Assembly (NCBI GenBank): GCA_002862095.1
Contig: PHSQ01000001.1
Location: forward strand, 372,001-436,000
Reading direction: 5' to 3'
DNA: 64,000 nt
Source of the DNA: Methylocystis sp. KS32
GTDB taxonomy: Bacteria > Pseudomonadota > Alphaproteobacteria > Rhizobiales > Beijerinckiaceae
Positions within the stretch are counted from its first letter, which is position 1. The number at the start of each line of letters is the position of its first letter. Position numbers and translations under genes: made by a program. Shown in pieces: positions 56,923-64,000 of the stretch. The notes beneath the pieces were generated by a model. It did no database searches. It was not told the DNA's origin and saw only the letters and a program-made list of their open reading frames with translations.

Positions 56923-57102
56923 GAATTCCTCTCCCAATGATTACACACCTTGCAGCCAGTTAATATCGGCTGCCAAAAGCGTGCAAGGAGTTGGAATTCA
57001 ACTTGGAAATATTCTTATATGTAGGTTGGAAATGTTCCATTGTAATGTGGTTATTGTTCGTTTTTCTCGGAATTAGCCGTGCAATTGTAACGAAACCGAC
57101 GC

Positions 57103-58131
57103 TCAAGGCCCTTGCGATTGGACGTCGCGCCCCAAGACGAATTCGCGGCGTCCGACTGCGTCGCGAACCTCGGCGACCGCCTGCATTAGCGTCTCGACGC
57201 CCGCTCCCGGCCGCACCGCGTCGAGCGCCAGTCGCCGGCGATAATTCCGGGCGCCGGGCATTCCTGCGAACAATCCCAACATGTGGCGCGTGATCGACGA
57301 CAGCCGTTCGCCTCGCGCGATTTGTTTCTCGATATAGGGAATGAAGGCGTCCACGACGTCGAAACAGTTTTTCAGCGGAGCCGGCTCGCCGAAGAGTTCC
57401 GCGTCGACGCGCAGCAGAAGCGCGGGATCGTGATAGGCCGCCCGACCCACCATGACGCCATCGACGAACTGAAGTTGCTCGGCTATCGCCTCCATGGTCG
57501 CGAGCCCGCCGTTGATCGCGACAGGCGTCGACGGATAGGCGCGCTTGAGCCGATGCACCACAGCGTAATCGAGCGGAGGAATGTCCCGGTTCTCCTTCGG
57601 CGAGAGCCCCTTGAGCCAGGCCTTGCGGGCATGAACGACGATAGCGTCGGCGCCGGCTTCAACGCAGCCTTGCGCGATGTCGAACAGCGCGGTCTCGGGT
57701 TCCTGATTGTCGACGCCAATGCGGCATTTGACCGTGACCGGAACGCTCACGGCGTCCTTCATCGCGCGCACGCAATCCGCGACCAGCGCGGGGCGCAGCA
57801 TAAGGCAGGCTCCGAAGGCGCCGTTCTGGACGCGGTCCGAGGGGCAACCGACGTTGAGATTGATCTCGTCGTAACCGAAGTTTTCCACGATCGACGCGGC
57901 TCTCGCGAGAGCAGCCGGCTCCGAACCGCCGAGTTGGAGCGCGACGGGATGTTCGAACTCGTCGAAACCAAGCAACCGGCCACGGTCGCCGTGAATGACG
58001 GCTCCGGTCGTCAGCATCTCGGTATAGAGCCGGGCGCGACGGGACATCAGCCGGTGAAAATAGCGGCAATGTCTGTCGGTCCAATCCATCATGGGCGCGA
58101 CGGAAAATCTGATATGCCGATTTTTGATCAT
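57103..58131 (-). CDS. dusA: tRNA-dihydrouridine(20/20a) synthase
   Basis: A 342-aa FMN-dependent enzyme reducing uridine in the tRNA D-loop. The signatures are APMMDWTDRHCRYFHR, NVGCPSDRVQNGAFGACLM (catalytic Cys in GACLM) and VHARKAWLKGLSPKENR, which together mark the DusA subgroup. ATG 58131 is preferred; the frame is open to 58329 but that part lies over the EamA gene. Confidence 0.95.
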   Translation of the reverse strand: MIKNRHIRFSVAPMMDWTDRHCRYFHRLMSRRARLYTEMLTTGAVIHGDRGRLLGFDEFEHPVALQLGGSEPAALARAASIVENFGYDEINLNVGCPSDRVQNGAFGACLMLRPALVADCVRAMKDAVSVPVTVKCRIGVDNQEPETALFDIAQGCVEAGADAIVVHARKAWLKGLSPKENRDIPPLDYAVVHRLKRAYPSTPVAINGGLATMEAIAEQLQFVDGVMVGRAAYHDPALLLRVDAELFGEPAPLKNCFDVVDAFIPYIEKQIARGERLSSITRHMLGLFAGMPGARNYRRRLALDAVRPGAGVETLMQAVAEVRDAVGRREFVLGRDVQSQGP

Positions 58132-58240
58132 ATTCTTCGTGGCTTCAATCGCGTTGTTCCCGTCGCGCGCCTCAATACGATAATTTTCGCTGCTTTTCGA
58201 CGCGCCAACGAACTTGCAATGGCGAGTTTCACGAAATTCG

Positions 58241-59143
58241 TCACCGGTCCTTTGCGCCTTGTTCGCCGGCTTGCCTCGCTGGTCCGGCTTCGACAAGAAT
58301 GACGCCAACGAAAATAAGCGCGCAACCAAGGAGCGCAGGAGCCGTCAAGCGTTCGGACAACAAAACGCCTGCCGAAAAAGCCGCGAAGACGCTTTCGAGC
58401 GAAAGAATCAAAGCGGCTTCCGCTGGCGGCGTATATTTTTGGGCGAGGATTTGAAGCGTGTATGCGATTCCGCCCGAACACAGTCCGGCATAGAGGAGGG
58501 AGGGGAGCGCCGCCGCGAGCCCCTCTCTGGAGATCGGCTCGAAACCCAACCCGCCGATGAGGCCGCATACGGCGACGACGCCAAATTGTGCGAAAGCCAA
58601 AAAAAATGGCCGTTCGGCGCGGTCGAGAAAAACCGGAATCAGGCTTATCGCCGCGGCCCAGGCGATATCCGCCACGAGCAAAAAAGTATCGCCGCCCGTC
58701 CATCGCTGGAATTGCCCTTTTTCCGTCAGGAGCCAGGCTCCTGCGATGGACACGAGGCCGGCGACCATGACCAAGGCTCTGGGCGCCCTCCCGGTTATCG
58801 GCCAGCCGATCAAGGGAACGAAAATCACGTAAAGCGCCGTCAAAAACCCGCCATTGGTCGCCGTTGTCGTGAGGAGGCCGACTTGTTGCACGGCGGCGCC
58901 GGCGAAGAGAAATAAGCCGATCAGCCCAGCGAGAGCCAGGTCTGCTTTGTTCAAGCGGGATGGAGGATTTTTTAATTGCTCCCTGAGCGCCAACGGCGCG
59001 ACCAAAATCCAGGAAAGCAGAAATCGCAACCCGACAAAGCTAATCGGCCCCATGTGCTCATTGGCTTGCTTTTGAGCGATAAAAGAGGTTCCCCAAATGA
59101 ATGCGACCAGCAAAAGAAGAACATCCGCCCGCGTTCTGTTCAA
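58241..59143 (-). CDS. EamA/DMT-superfamily transporter
   Basis: A 300-aa ten-helix transporter with two EamA repeats (LLLVAFIWGTSFIAQK ... FVGLRFLL; SLLYAGLCSGGIAYTLQILAQKYTP ... ILSLESVFAA). The start is TTG 59143: it overlaps the preceding gene's stop as TTGA and has GAGGG 8 nt upstream. The substrate is unknown. Coupling to the desaturase suggests a shared job, but that is only positional. Confidence 0.85.
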   Translation of the reverse strand: MNRTRADVLLLLVAFIWGTSFIAQKQANEHMGPISFVGLRFLLSWILVAPLALREQLKNPPSRLNKADLALAGLIGLFLFAGAAVQQVGLLTTTATNGGFLTALYVIFVPLIGWPITGRAPRALVMVAGLVSIAGAWLLTEKGQFQRWTGGDTFLLVADIAWAAAISLIPVFLDRAERPFFLAFAQFGVVAVCGLIGGLGFEPISREGLAAALPSLLYAGLCSGGIAYTLQILAQKYTPPAEAALILSLESVFAAFSAGVLLSERLTAPALLGCALIFVGVILVEAGPARQAGEQGAKDR

Positions 59144-60177
59144 ATTATTTCCCTCTTTTGCTCCGAGCCTAAAGCCGTCGCGCTGGGAAGCGAATTTTTC
59201 ATTGAGCGGCAGGCGCGCCATAGCGCCAAGGCGCTTCCGGCGAGCGGCGAGACCAGTATCCCAATCCAGGAGTGCGCGCTCCGCCCTTCTCCTTCGACGC
59301 CATAACACAGTCGAGGGTTTTCTTCTGACGGAATTTCAAGCGTTCCCATCATCCAATCCCATATCGCGAGGACGCTGCCCATGTTGCGGTTGTAATGCCT
59401 GGGGTCGTTCGAGTGATGGATTTGATGATGGGCGGGACTCATGATGATGGGTCCCCAAACGCCGCCAAACGGAATCCAGAACTGGGAATGTTGCAAGTGA
59501 CCGATGGTCCAGAGAAAAACGATGAAAATTATATTTTTACCATCGATGGAGACGATTTCCGTGTCGCGGCCGAATAGCCACGTCAGCGCGCCGGACGCGC
59601 CGCCCATGAATATGGAGAGCATATAGCCGAAGATCACATTATCGAGTGGATGATTTCGATAATTTGTTAACGGAGTAAGCACCTCCGCAGTGTGATGAAC
59701 TTTGTGCAACTCCCACAAGAAGGGAACTCTGTGCTTAAGGTAGTGGTCGATAAAATATCCAATCTCATAAGCGAGGAACAGAACTATGGTCGAGACTGCG
59801 GTTATTAGCGCATTGTGACCCTCGATCGCGCCGACCGCTCCAAACAAATTCGTGAGCAAAGAGCGTGTGGCTATCGAAACGGTCTTCGCCGACACCACAA
59901 GAGCCAGCATGACGGGCGGCAAAATGAACAGGCTCAGAGCCACGAGCTTCACGTCGGCGTAAAAGGATTTGTGTCGCGCCACGCGCTGTCCGAATATCGC
60001 GCGAAAAATCGCCGGCAAACTGGCGTGGCCGCGCCGCGCCCTGTGGCGGTAGGCCAAGGCGCAAACCGCGATAACAAATGTCGAAGCAAGTGAATATACC
60101 GAAAGAATGGAGCCCGGCAAAAACAGTTCGGAAGTTATCGGATCCAGCAAAAAGCGGATAGCGCCGTGCAGTTGCAT
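59140..60177 (-). CDS. Sterol desaturase / fatty acid hydroxylase family protein
   Basis: A 345-aa membrane di-iron enzyme. The His clusters are complete: HYLKH, HKVHH and HHQIHH, with further His in NYRNHPLDN and GHLQHSQF. At least four membrane helices precede and surround them. The family oxidises C-H bonds of lipids, for example sterols, fatty acids or carotenoids; a hopanoid or lipid substrate is a guess. ATG 60177 is used; the frame opens at 60261. No strong Shine-Dalgarno. Confidence 0.85.
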   Translation of the reverse strand: MQLHGAIRFLLDPITSELFLPGSILSVYSLASTFVIAVCALAYRHRARRGHASLPAIFRAIFGQRVARHKSFYADVKLVALSLFILPPVMLALVVSAKTVSIATRSLLTNLFGAVGAIEGHNALITAVSTIVLFLAYEIGYFIDHYLKHRVPFLWELHKVHHTAEVLTPLTNYRNHPLDNVIFGYMLSIFMGGASGALTWLFGRDTEIVSIDGKNIIFIVFLWTIGHLQHSQFWIPFGGVWGPIIMSPAHHQIHHSNDPRHYNRNMGSVLAIWDWMMGTLEIPSEENPRLCYGVEGEGRSAHSWIGILVSPLAGSALALWRACRSMKNSLPSATALGSEQKREII

Positions 60178-60509
60178 CGAAAGTTTCTGGTCCAGGGGTT
60201 GCGAGACTTCGGCCTGTCTTATGCGCGACGCGGTGGGAGCGTAAGGCCTTGAACCGGACAATTACTGGTTGTTTGCGCCAAGCCGCTTGTCCAAAGTCCG
60301 CCTCCACGGATAGACGATACAACCGCTTCCCTTTGCTTTCCAGCCGCGGCGCGCAAGAAAATCTCAGCCGCTCTAAGCGAGGGTGGAATTCGTCAGTGCG
60401 GATCGACTGGTCGCAACCCCCCCCCGCCGCGATCGCTGGCCTGTACGAGGGACGCCAGCCCGGCGGCGCGGGCAATCGATGGAGCGTGGCGTGCGATCGC
60501 GTGGAGAGG
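60178..60509. other. Intergenic region between gspJ and the desaturase
   Basis: About 330 bp downstream of gspJ and upstream of the desaturase gene. A run of C at about 60417-60424 is the only notable feature. It should hold the desaturase promoter; I see no terminator for the gsp genes and no gene. Confidence 0.4.
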
Positions 60510-61145
60510 CTATTGCGCTTCTTGGCGCAAGGCGACCGTGACGGAGATTTGGATCGGTCTGCCGAAGCGGACCGCGCCAAAACGCAAGGCCACGAGTTGG
60601 GGCAAATGAGTCGCGTCGTTCCAGTTGTCGCTCCAGCGTGGCGGCTTGCCGTCCTCGATCACGCCGAAATAGCTCAGTTGCAGGAATGAAACCCCACGCG
60701 CCGCCTCGGTTTTTTGCATGGATGCGCGATTGATCCTGGCGGCGTCGGCGGATCGGAACGACTCGGTCCATAGCGCAAGATCCGCGCTATCACCATTGGG
60801 CGCGAGACCTATTTCGCTCGCGAAAAATCCGCCCGGCAATGTGCGGCCTTCGCTCAGGCTGATAAATAGACAGCTCTCCGGGCTCCCGTAGAAAAACAGG
60901 ATTTGCCCCTTTTTGGGGTCGGGAATGGCCAAGGGATAAGCGTGGGACAAGACGTCCGTTAAGGCTGTCGCCGCCGCTTCGAGATCGCCGACCGACTGAT
61001 TGGCGCGACTTGTTTCGAAAGCCTTGCGCCCAAGCTGCATTCCGCCGAGCAGCGATCCCATCAGCAAGGCAAGCAAGGCCAGGGAAATCAAAAGCTCCAG
61101 CAAGGTGAAGCCGGCGTCGGCTCGCCTTCGCGTGCGGCGCCTCAT
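60510..61145 (-). CDS. gspJ: Type II secretion minor pseudopilin GspJ
   Basis: A 211-aa prepilin-like protein: an Arg-rich leader, then GFTLLELLISLALLALLMGS with the cleavage site before F and the conserved Glu at +5, and the GspJ-type periplasmic domain (LPQLVALRF near the end). It forms the pseudopilus tip with GspI and GspK. ATG 61145 overlaps the gspI stop as ATGA. gspK is not found downstream. Confidence 0.87.
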   Translation of the reverse strand: MRRRTRRRADAGFTLLELLISLALLALLMGSLLGGMQLGRKAFETSRANQSVGDLEAAATALTDVLSHAYPLAIPDPKKGQILFFYGSPESCLFISLSEGRTLPGGFFASEIGLAPNGDSADLALWTESFRSADAARINRASMQKTEAARGVSFLQLSYFGVIEDGKPPRWSDNWNDATHLPQLVALRFGAVRFGRPIQISVTVALRQEAQ

Positions 61146-61618
61146 TGCGGTTCTCCAACGACGATCAAGACTTTGAAGGTGTCGAAACCAATAGAGAGCG
61201 CCCTGCCAGTCCCTTCTCCGCTCCGCATCACGTCGATGTGGGCGGAGAAGGCTATGGTTTTATATGTCGGCGCGTTCGGCGACGGGATATTGTTGTTTTG
61301 TTGGGGGGCGGGCGCGTAATTCACCGTGATCGCAAAGGTCAGGCCGTCGTCGCTGCGCCCTTGAGTTGTGCCGGGCGACGGCGACGTTTCAATGCCCAGC
61401 GCGTCGAGTTCGGAGCGGGCGACGCGCGTGGCGCGGAGCATGAAGTCGGCGCGATCGTCGTTTTGCACCGCGCCGGAAAGACCGTTGATCAACGCCGCCA
61501 GCGAGAAGGTCATGATGGCGAAAGCGGCCAAGGCTTCGATCAAAACAAAACCTTGACGCTTGTTAAGCGTCGCCCGTCGCCGCGGCCTTGGCCGGCGGGC
61601 TTTCAAAAGACCTCGCAT
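61142..61618 (-). CDS. gspI: Type II secretion minor pseudopilin GspI
   Basis: A 158-aa pseudopilin with an unusually long basic leader (about 23 residues), then GFVLIEALAAFAIMTFSLAAL with the conserved Glu at +5. ATG 61618 overlaps gspH by 16 nt; an alternative TTG at 61606 would form a TTGA overlap with the gspH stop. It starts the tip complex with GspJ. Confidence 0.83.
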   Translation of the reverse strand: MRGLLKARRPRPRRRATLNKRQGFVLIEALAAFAIMTFSLAALINGLSGAVQNDDRADFMLRATRVARSELDALGIETSPSPGTTQGRSDDGLTFAITVNYAPAPQQNNNIPSPNAPTYKTIAFSAHIDVMRSGEGTGRALSIGFDTFKVLIVVGEPQ

Positions 61619-62061
61619 CTCGCCGCTCCTGTTAGCCAGTTGACGTCGACGATGGCGCTTCGCCCGCCAAGCGAGAGCGTCACTTCGCCGCCTGTCGAAG
61701 CGCCGCCGGGAAAGAAAAGAATATCGCCCTGCAAGGGGCTTTGTCGCCTCGCTTCGGCGATTTTCAAATCGATTTGCGTTTGAGGCGGCAGGAAGGTCTC
61801 GGCGAGAGTCGGCGTCGAATAACTCTTGCGCCCGATATTGAAGGTGACGGCGAATTCGGCGTTGCTGGCGATCGCGCGCGCGCGCGCGTCCCGCATCGTC
61901 GCGCATAACCTGCGCACTGTAGTTTGCAATTGCAGTCCACCCGGAGCTGGCCGCAACAAGGGCGTTGAAACGCCAATCATCAGAGCGAAAATCGCCAGCA
62001 CGGCCAATGTTTCGAGCAAGGTGAAACCTCCGCTCGCACAGCGGCGGGGAATACGCCTCAT
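61603..62061 (-). CDS. gspH: Type II secretion minor pseudopilin GspH
   Basis: A 152-aa pseudopilin: short leader, then GGFTLLETLAVLAIFALMIGV, with the +5 Glu present. The C-terminal part reads ILFFPGGASTGGEVTLSLGG ... VDVNWLTG, which is the GspH type and not the major pseudopilin GspG. ATG overlaps the gspF stop as ATGA. Confidence 0.85.
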   Translation of the reverse strand: MRRIPRRCASGGFTLLETLAVLAIFALMIGVSTPLLRPAPGGLQLQTTVRRLCATMRDARARAIASNAEFAVTFNIGRKSYSTPTLAETFLPPQTQIDLKIAEARRQSPLQGDILFFPGGASTGGEVTLSLGGRSAIVDVNWLTGAARCEVF

Positions 62062-63278
62062 TGCGTCGCCAGTTCGTTTATGCCTAGCACCGCGTTCATC
62101 ACCGTCAGCACCAATGCGCCGACAAGTCCGGCGATCATGACGGTGAGGAGCGGCGTCAATAGACTCATCGCGCGCTCGATGGAGCGCTCGGTCGAACGTT
62201 CGAAGCTGCCCGCGACGCGTAAGAGCATCGGGGCCAATTGCCCTGCTTCCTCACCCACCGCGACAAGCTGCGGGACCACGGTCGGAAGTTGTTTGATCTC
62301 GGCAAGACCGCGCGAAAGGCTGCCGCCGTTGCGAACCGAGTCGACGACCGCCGCGAGTTGCTCGCGAAGGAAAAAATTACCCACGGATTGAACGGCGCTT
62401 TCCAGCCCCTGGAGTAGTGGCACGCCGGCCTTCAACATGGCGCCCAAGGTGCGGGCGAATTGCGCGATGTCGTATTGCGCCTTCAAACTACCGATCACCG
62501 GCAGATCGAGCATCCTGCGATCGACGGCGAGCTTAACTGGCGGCCGCGCCGCGGCGTATGACCTGAACCAGAAAAAGAAGCCCACGGCGAAAACCAGAAA
62601 GCCCAGAATGAAAGGCCATTGGTCTTCGAGATTCATGATGAATTGCAGTCCGCTCGGCATGGGCTTGCCGCTTTCGGAAAAGATCGGCGCGACCGCCGGC
62701 GCCAGAACGCCGATCACGATGCCGGTCGAAACCAGCGCGAGCACGATCAAGACGACAGGATAAATCAGGGCGGACTGAATGCGGGCGCGCAACTCCTGCC
62801 GCCGTTCCAGCATGTCGGCCATTTGAGCGAGGGCCGCGCCGATGTTTCCCATCGCTTCGCCGGCCCGGACGACGCTGATGTAGCCGTCCCCGAAAGCGCT
62901 CGACGTCGCGGCCAAAGCGTCGGATAGAGTGGAGCCGTCCAGCAGCCTGCGCAGCACTTCCTCGGTGAGTTGGCGTCGCGCCGGGCTGGGCGCCTGTTCA
63001 ACCAATATTCTCAGCGCGCGGTCCAGCGGAACGTCGGCTTCCTCCAGGGTGGCGAAATCGCGGGTGAACGCGGTGACGTCGGCTGGCTTGAGCCGTTTCT
63101 GCCCCCCCGAACCGTTCTTAGCCGCGCTTCCCTTCGCTCCGCCCGTTGGCCGCGTTTCGAAAGGCGTCAGGCCGCGAGCCCAGAGCATGTCCTCCGCTTC
63201 TTCGCGGCTGCGCGCCTCGATCTCGCCTTCGTCCAACTCGCCCTGCGCGGAGTAGGCGCGATAATGAAATTGGGGCAT
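62058..63278 (-). CDS. gspF: Type II secretion inner-membrane platform protein GspF
   Basis: A 406-aa platform protein with two repeated cytoplasmic domains (FTRDFATLEEADVPLDRAL; FARTLGAMLKAGVPLLQGLE) and three membrane segments, the first at about 170-190. ATG 63278 gives the family's usual start MPQFHYRAYSAQG; the frame opens earlier at 63443. It starts 40 nt after gspE. Confidence 0.93.
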   Translation of the reverse strand: MPQFHYRAYSAQGELDEGEIEARSREEAEDMLWARGLTPFETRPTGGAKGSAAKNGSGGQKRLKPADVTAFTRDFATLEEADVPLDRALRILVEQAPSPARRQLTEEVLRRLLDGSTLSDALAATSSAFGDGYISVVRAGEAMGNIGAALAQMADMLERRQELRARIQSALIYPVVLIVLALVSTGIVIGVLAPAVAPIFSESGKPMPSGLQFIMNLEDQWPFILGFLVFAVGFFFWFRSYAAARPPVKLAVDRRMLDLPVIGSLKAQYDIAQFARTLGAMLKAGVPLLQGLESAVQSVGNFFLREQLAAVVDSVRNGGSLSRGLAEIKQLPTVVPQLVAVGEEAGQLAPMLLRVAGSFERSTERSIERAMSLLTPLLTVMIAGLVGALVLTVMNAVLGINELATQ

Positions 63279-63318
63279 GGAATCTTTCCCGTTGTTACGG
63301 CGTTCGGCGAAGGCCGGC

Positions 63319-64000
63319 TCAGTCCACGCGCGTGACGCGCAAGACTTCCTCGACGCTGGTTTCTCCTCGCCAGGCTTTGCGCATACCGCTCTGATACATC
63401 GACAACATGCCCGCCTCGCGCGCCGCGCCGTCCAGCGCCGCATCGGTCGCCGTCTCGCAGACGAGCCGGTGCAAGCGATCGTTCATGATCAATAGTTCGG
63501 CGATCGTCGAACGTCCGGAATAGCCGCTGTGGCGGCATTTTGGACAGCCGACTGGTCCGCGCAGGCGCGGCGGAGTGGTCGCGAAGCGCTCGCCGGCGAG
63601 ACGCTGGCGCCATTGTTCGGTCGTCGCATTGGGCGCGGCGCAAGCCTCGCAAAGGCGACGCACAAGGCGTTGCGCGAGAACGGCTTTCACCGTCGAGGCA
63701 ATCAGGTAGTTTTCGACGCCCATGTCGATGAGGCGGGTGATCGAGGCCGCGGCGCCGTTGGTGTGCAGCGTCGAAAACACGAGATGGCCGGTGAGGGACG
63801 ATTGAATGGCGATCCGCGCCGTTTCCGCGTCGCGAATTTCGCCGATCATGATGATGTCGGGATCCTGGCGCAAAATCGCGCGCAGCGCCATCGGAAAGTC
63901 CATTCCGATCGCCGGCTGCACCTGCACCTGATTGATGCCCCCAAGCTGATATTCGATCGGGTCTTCGACCGTGAACAGTTTCAGGTCCGGCTGATTGAGT
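63319..64000 (-). CDS. gspE: Type II secretion ATPase GspE (5' part outside window)
   Basis: The last 226 codons of the secretion ATPase. Visible are [13 protein letters not shown], the Asp/Walker B region [20 protein letters not shown], the His box [11 protein letters not shown] and the four-Cys zinc site ([20 protein letters not shown]). The P-loop and N-terminal domains lie beyond the right edge. It is upstream of gspF in the operon. Confidence 0.93.
   Translation of the reverse strand, partial: LNQPDLKLFTVEDPIEYQLGGINQVQVQPAIGMDFPMALRAILRQDPDIIMIGEIRDAETARIAIQSSLTGHLVFSTLHTNGAAASITRLIDMGVENYLIASTVKAVLAQRLVRRLCEACAAPNATTEQWRQRLAGERFATTPPRLRGPVGCPKCRHSGYSGRSTIAELLIMNDRLHRLVCETATDAALDGAAREAGMLSMYQSGMRKAWRGETSVEEVLRVTRVD

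Overview
The window reads as a GC-rich alphaproteobacterial chromosome of the order Hyphomicrobiales (Rhizobiales). The evidence is a CcrM-type GANTC methyltransferase beside rnhB, proteins resembling the DUF2093, DUF4170 and DUF6101 families usual in that order, an STAS-MlaE/MlaF/MlaD transporter, and a candidate CtrA box. A PQQ-associated CXXCW-motif protein and the general gene set make a methylotroph or methanotroph of the Beijerinckiaceae/Methylocystaceae type a reasonable guess, but that is inference. I found no rRNA, tRNA or CRISPR array.

Layout. 1-12.1 kb is a glycogen block on the minus strand: glgP (with its own terminator), then glgB-glgC-glgA and a glgX-malQ gene fusion that runs off the left edge. 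Together they make ADP-glucose, polymerise and branch it, then phosphorolyse, debranch and re-equilibrate the glucan. 12.3-25.2 kb is housekeeping: an OmpA-type membrane protein, dnaN, a class A penicillin-binding protein, a CHAD protein, a HerA-like ATPase, an HNH nuclease with a coupled membrane protein, an exopolysaccharide-initiating sugar transferase and an MFS pump. 25.4-32.2 kb holds lipid A/Kdo genes (lpxK, waaA), a cysQ-like phosphatase, ubiA and small conserved proteins.

32.3-35.7 kb is a graveyard of insertion sequences (ISAs1-, IS4- and IS630-type pieces) with rsmE and a short porin-like gene between them. 35.7-45.7 kb returns to core genes: rnhB, ccrM, a rhodanese, a dipeptide epimerase, mlaEFD, an alcohol dehydrogenase and a large porin. 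45.8-50.7 kb is a second mobile zone: a RAYT transposase relic inside perfect inverted repeats, an ISAs1 transposase broken by a structured repeat, then an intact two-component system with a PepSY protein, and a third ISAs1 fragment. 50.8-53.1 kb carries an ECF sigma/anti-sigma pair and cobS. 53.1-56 kb is a serine-recombinase module with a near-perfect 25-bp inverted repeat at its edges and an odd C-terminal extension. The right end has an outer-membrane protein, dusA, a sterol-desaturase/EamA-transporter pair and a type II secretion cluster (gspE-F-H-I-J, with no gspG between F and H) that leaves the window on the right.

The least ordinary things are a family of about 115-bp repeats in three copies whose hairpins are kept although their sequences have diverged, the inverted-repeat-bounded recombinase module, the GlgX-MalQ fusion and the RAYT relic. 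All family assignments come from reading motifs by eye and have not been checked by any database search.
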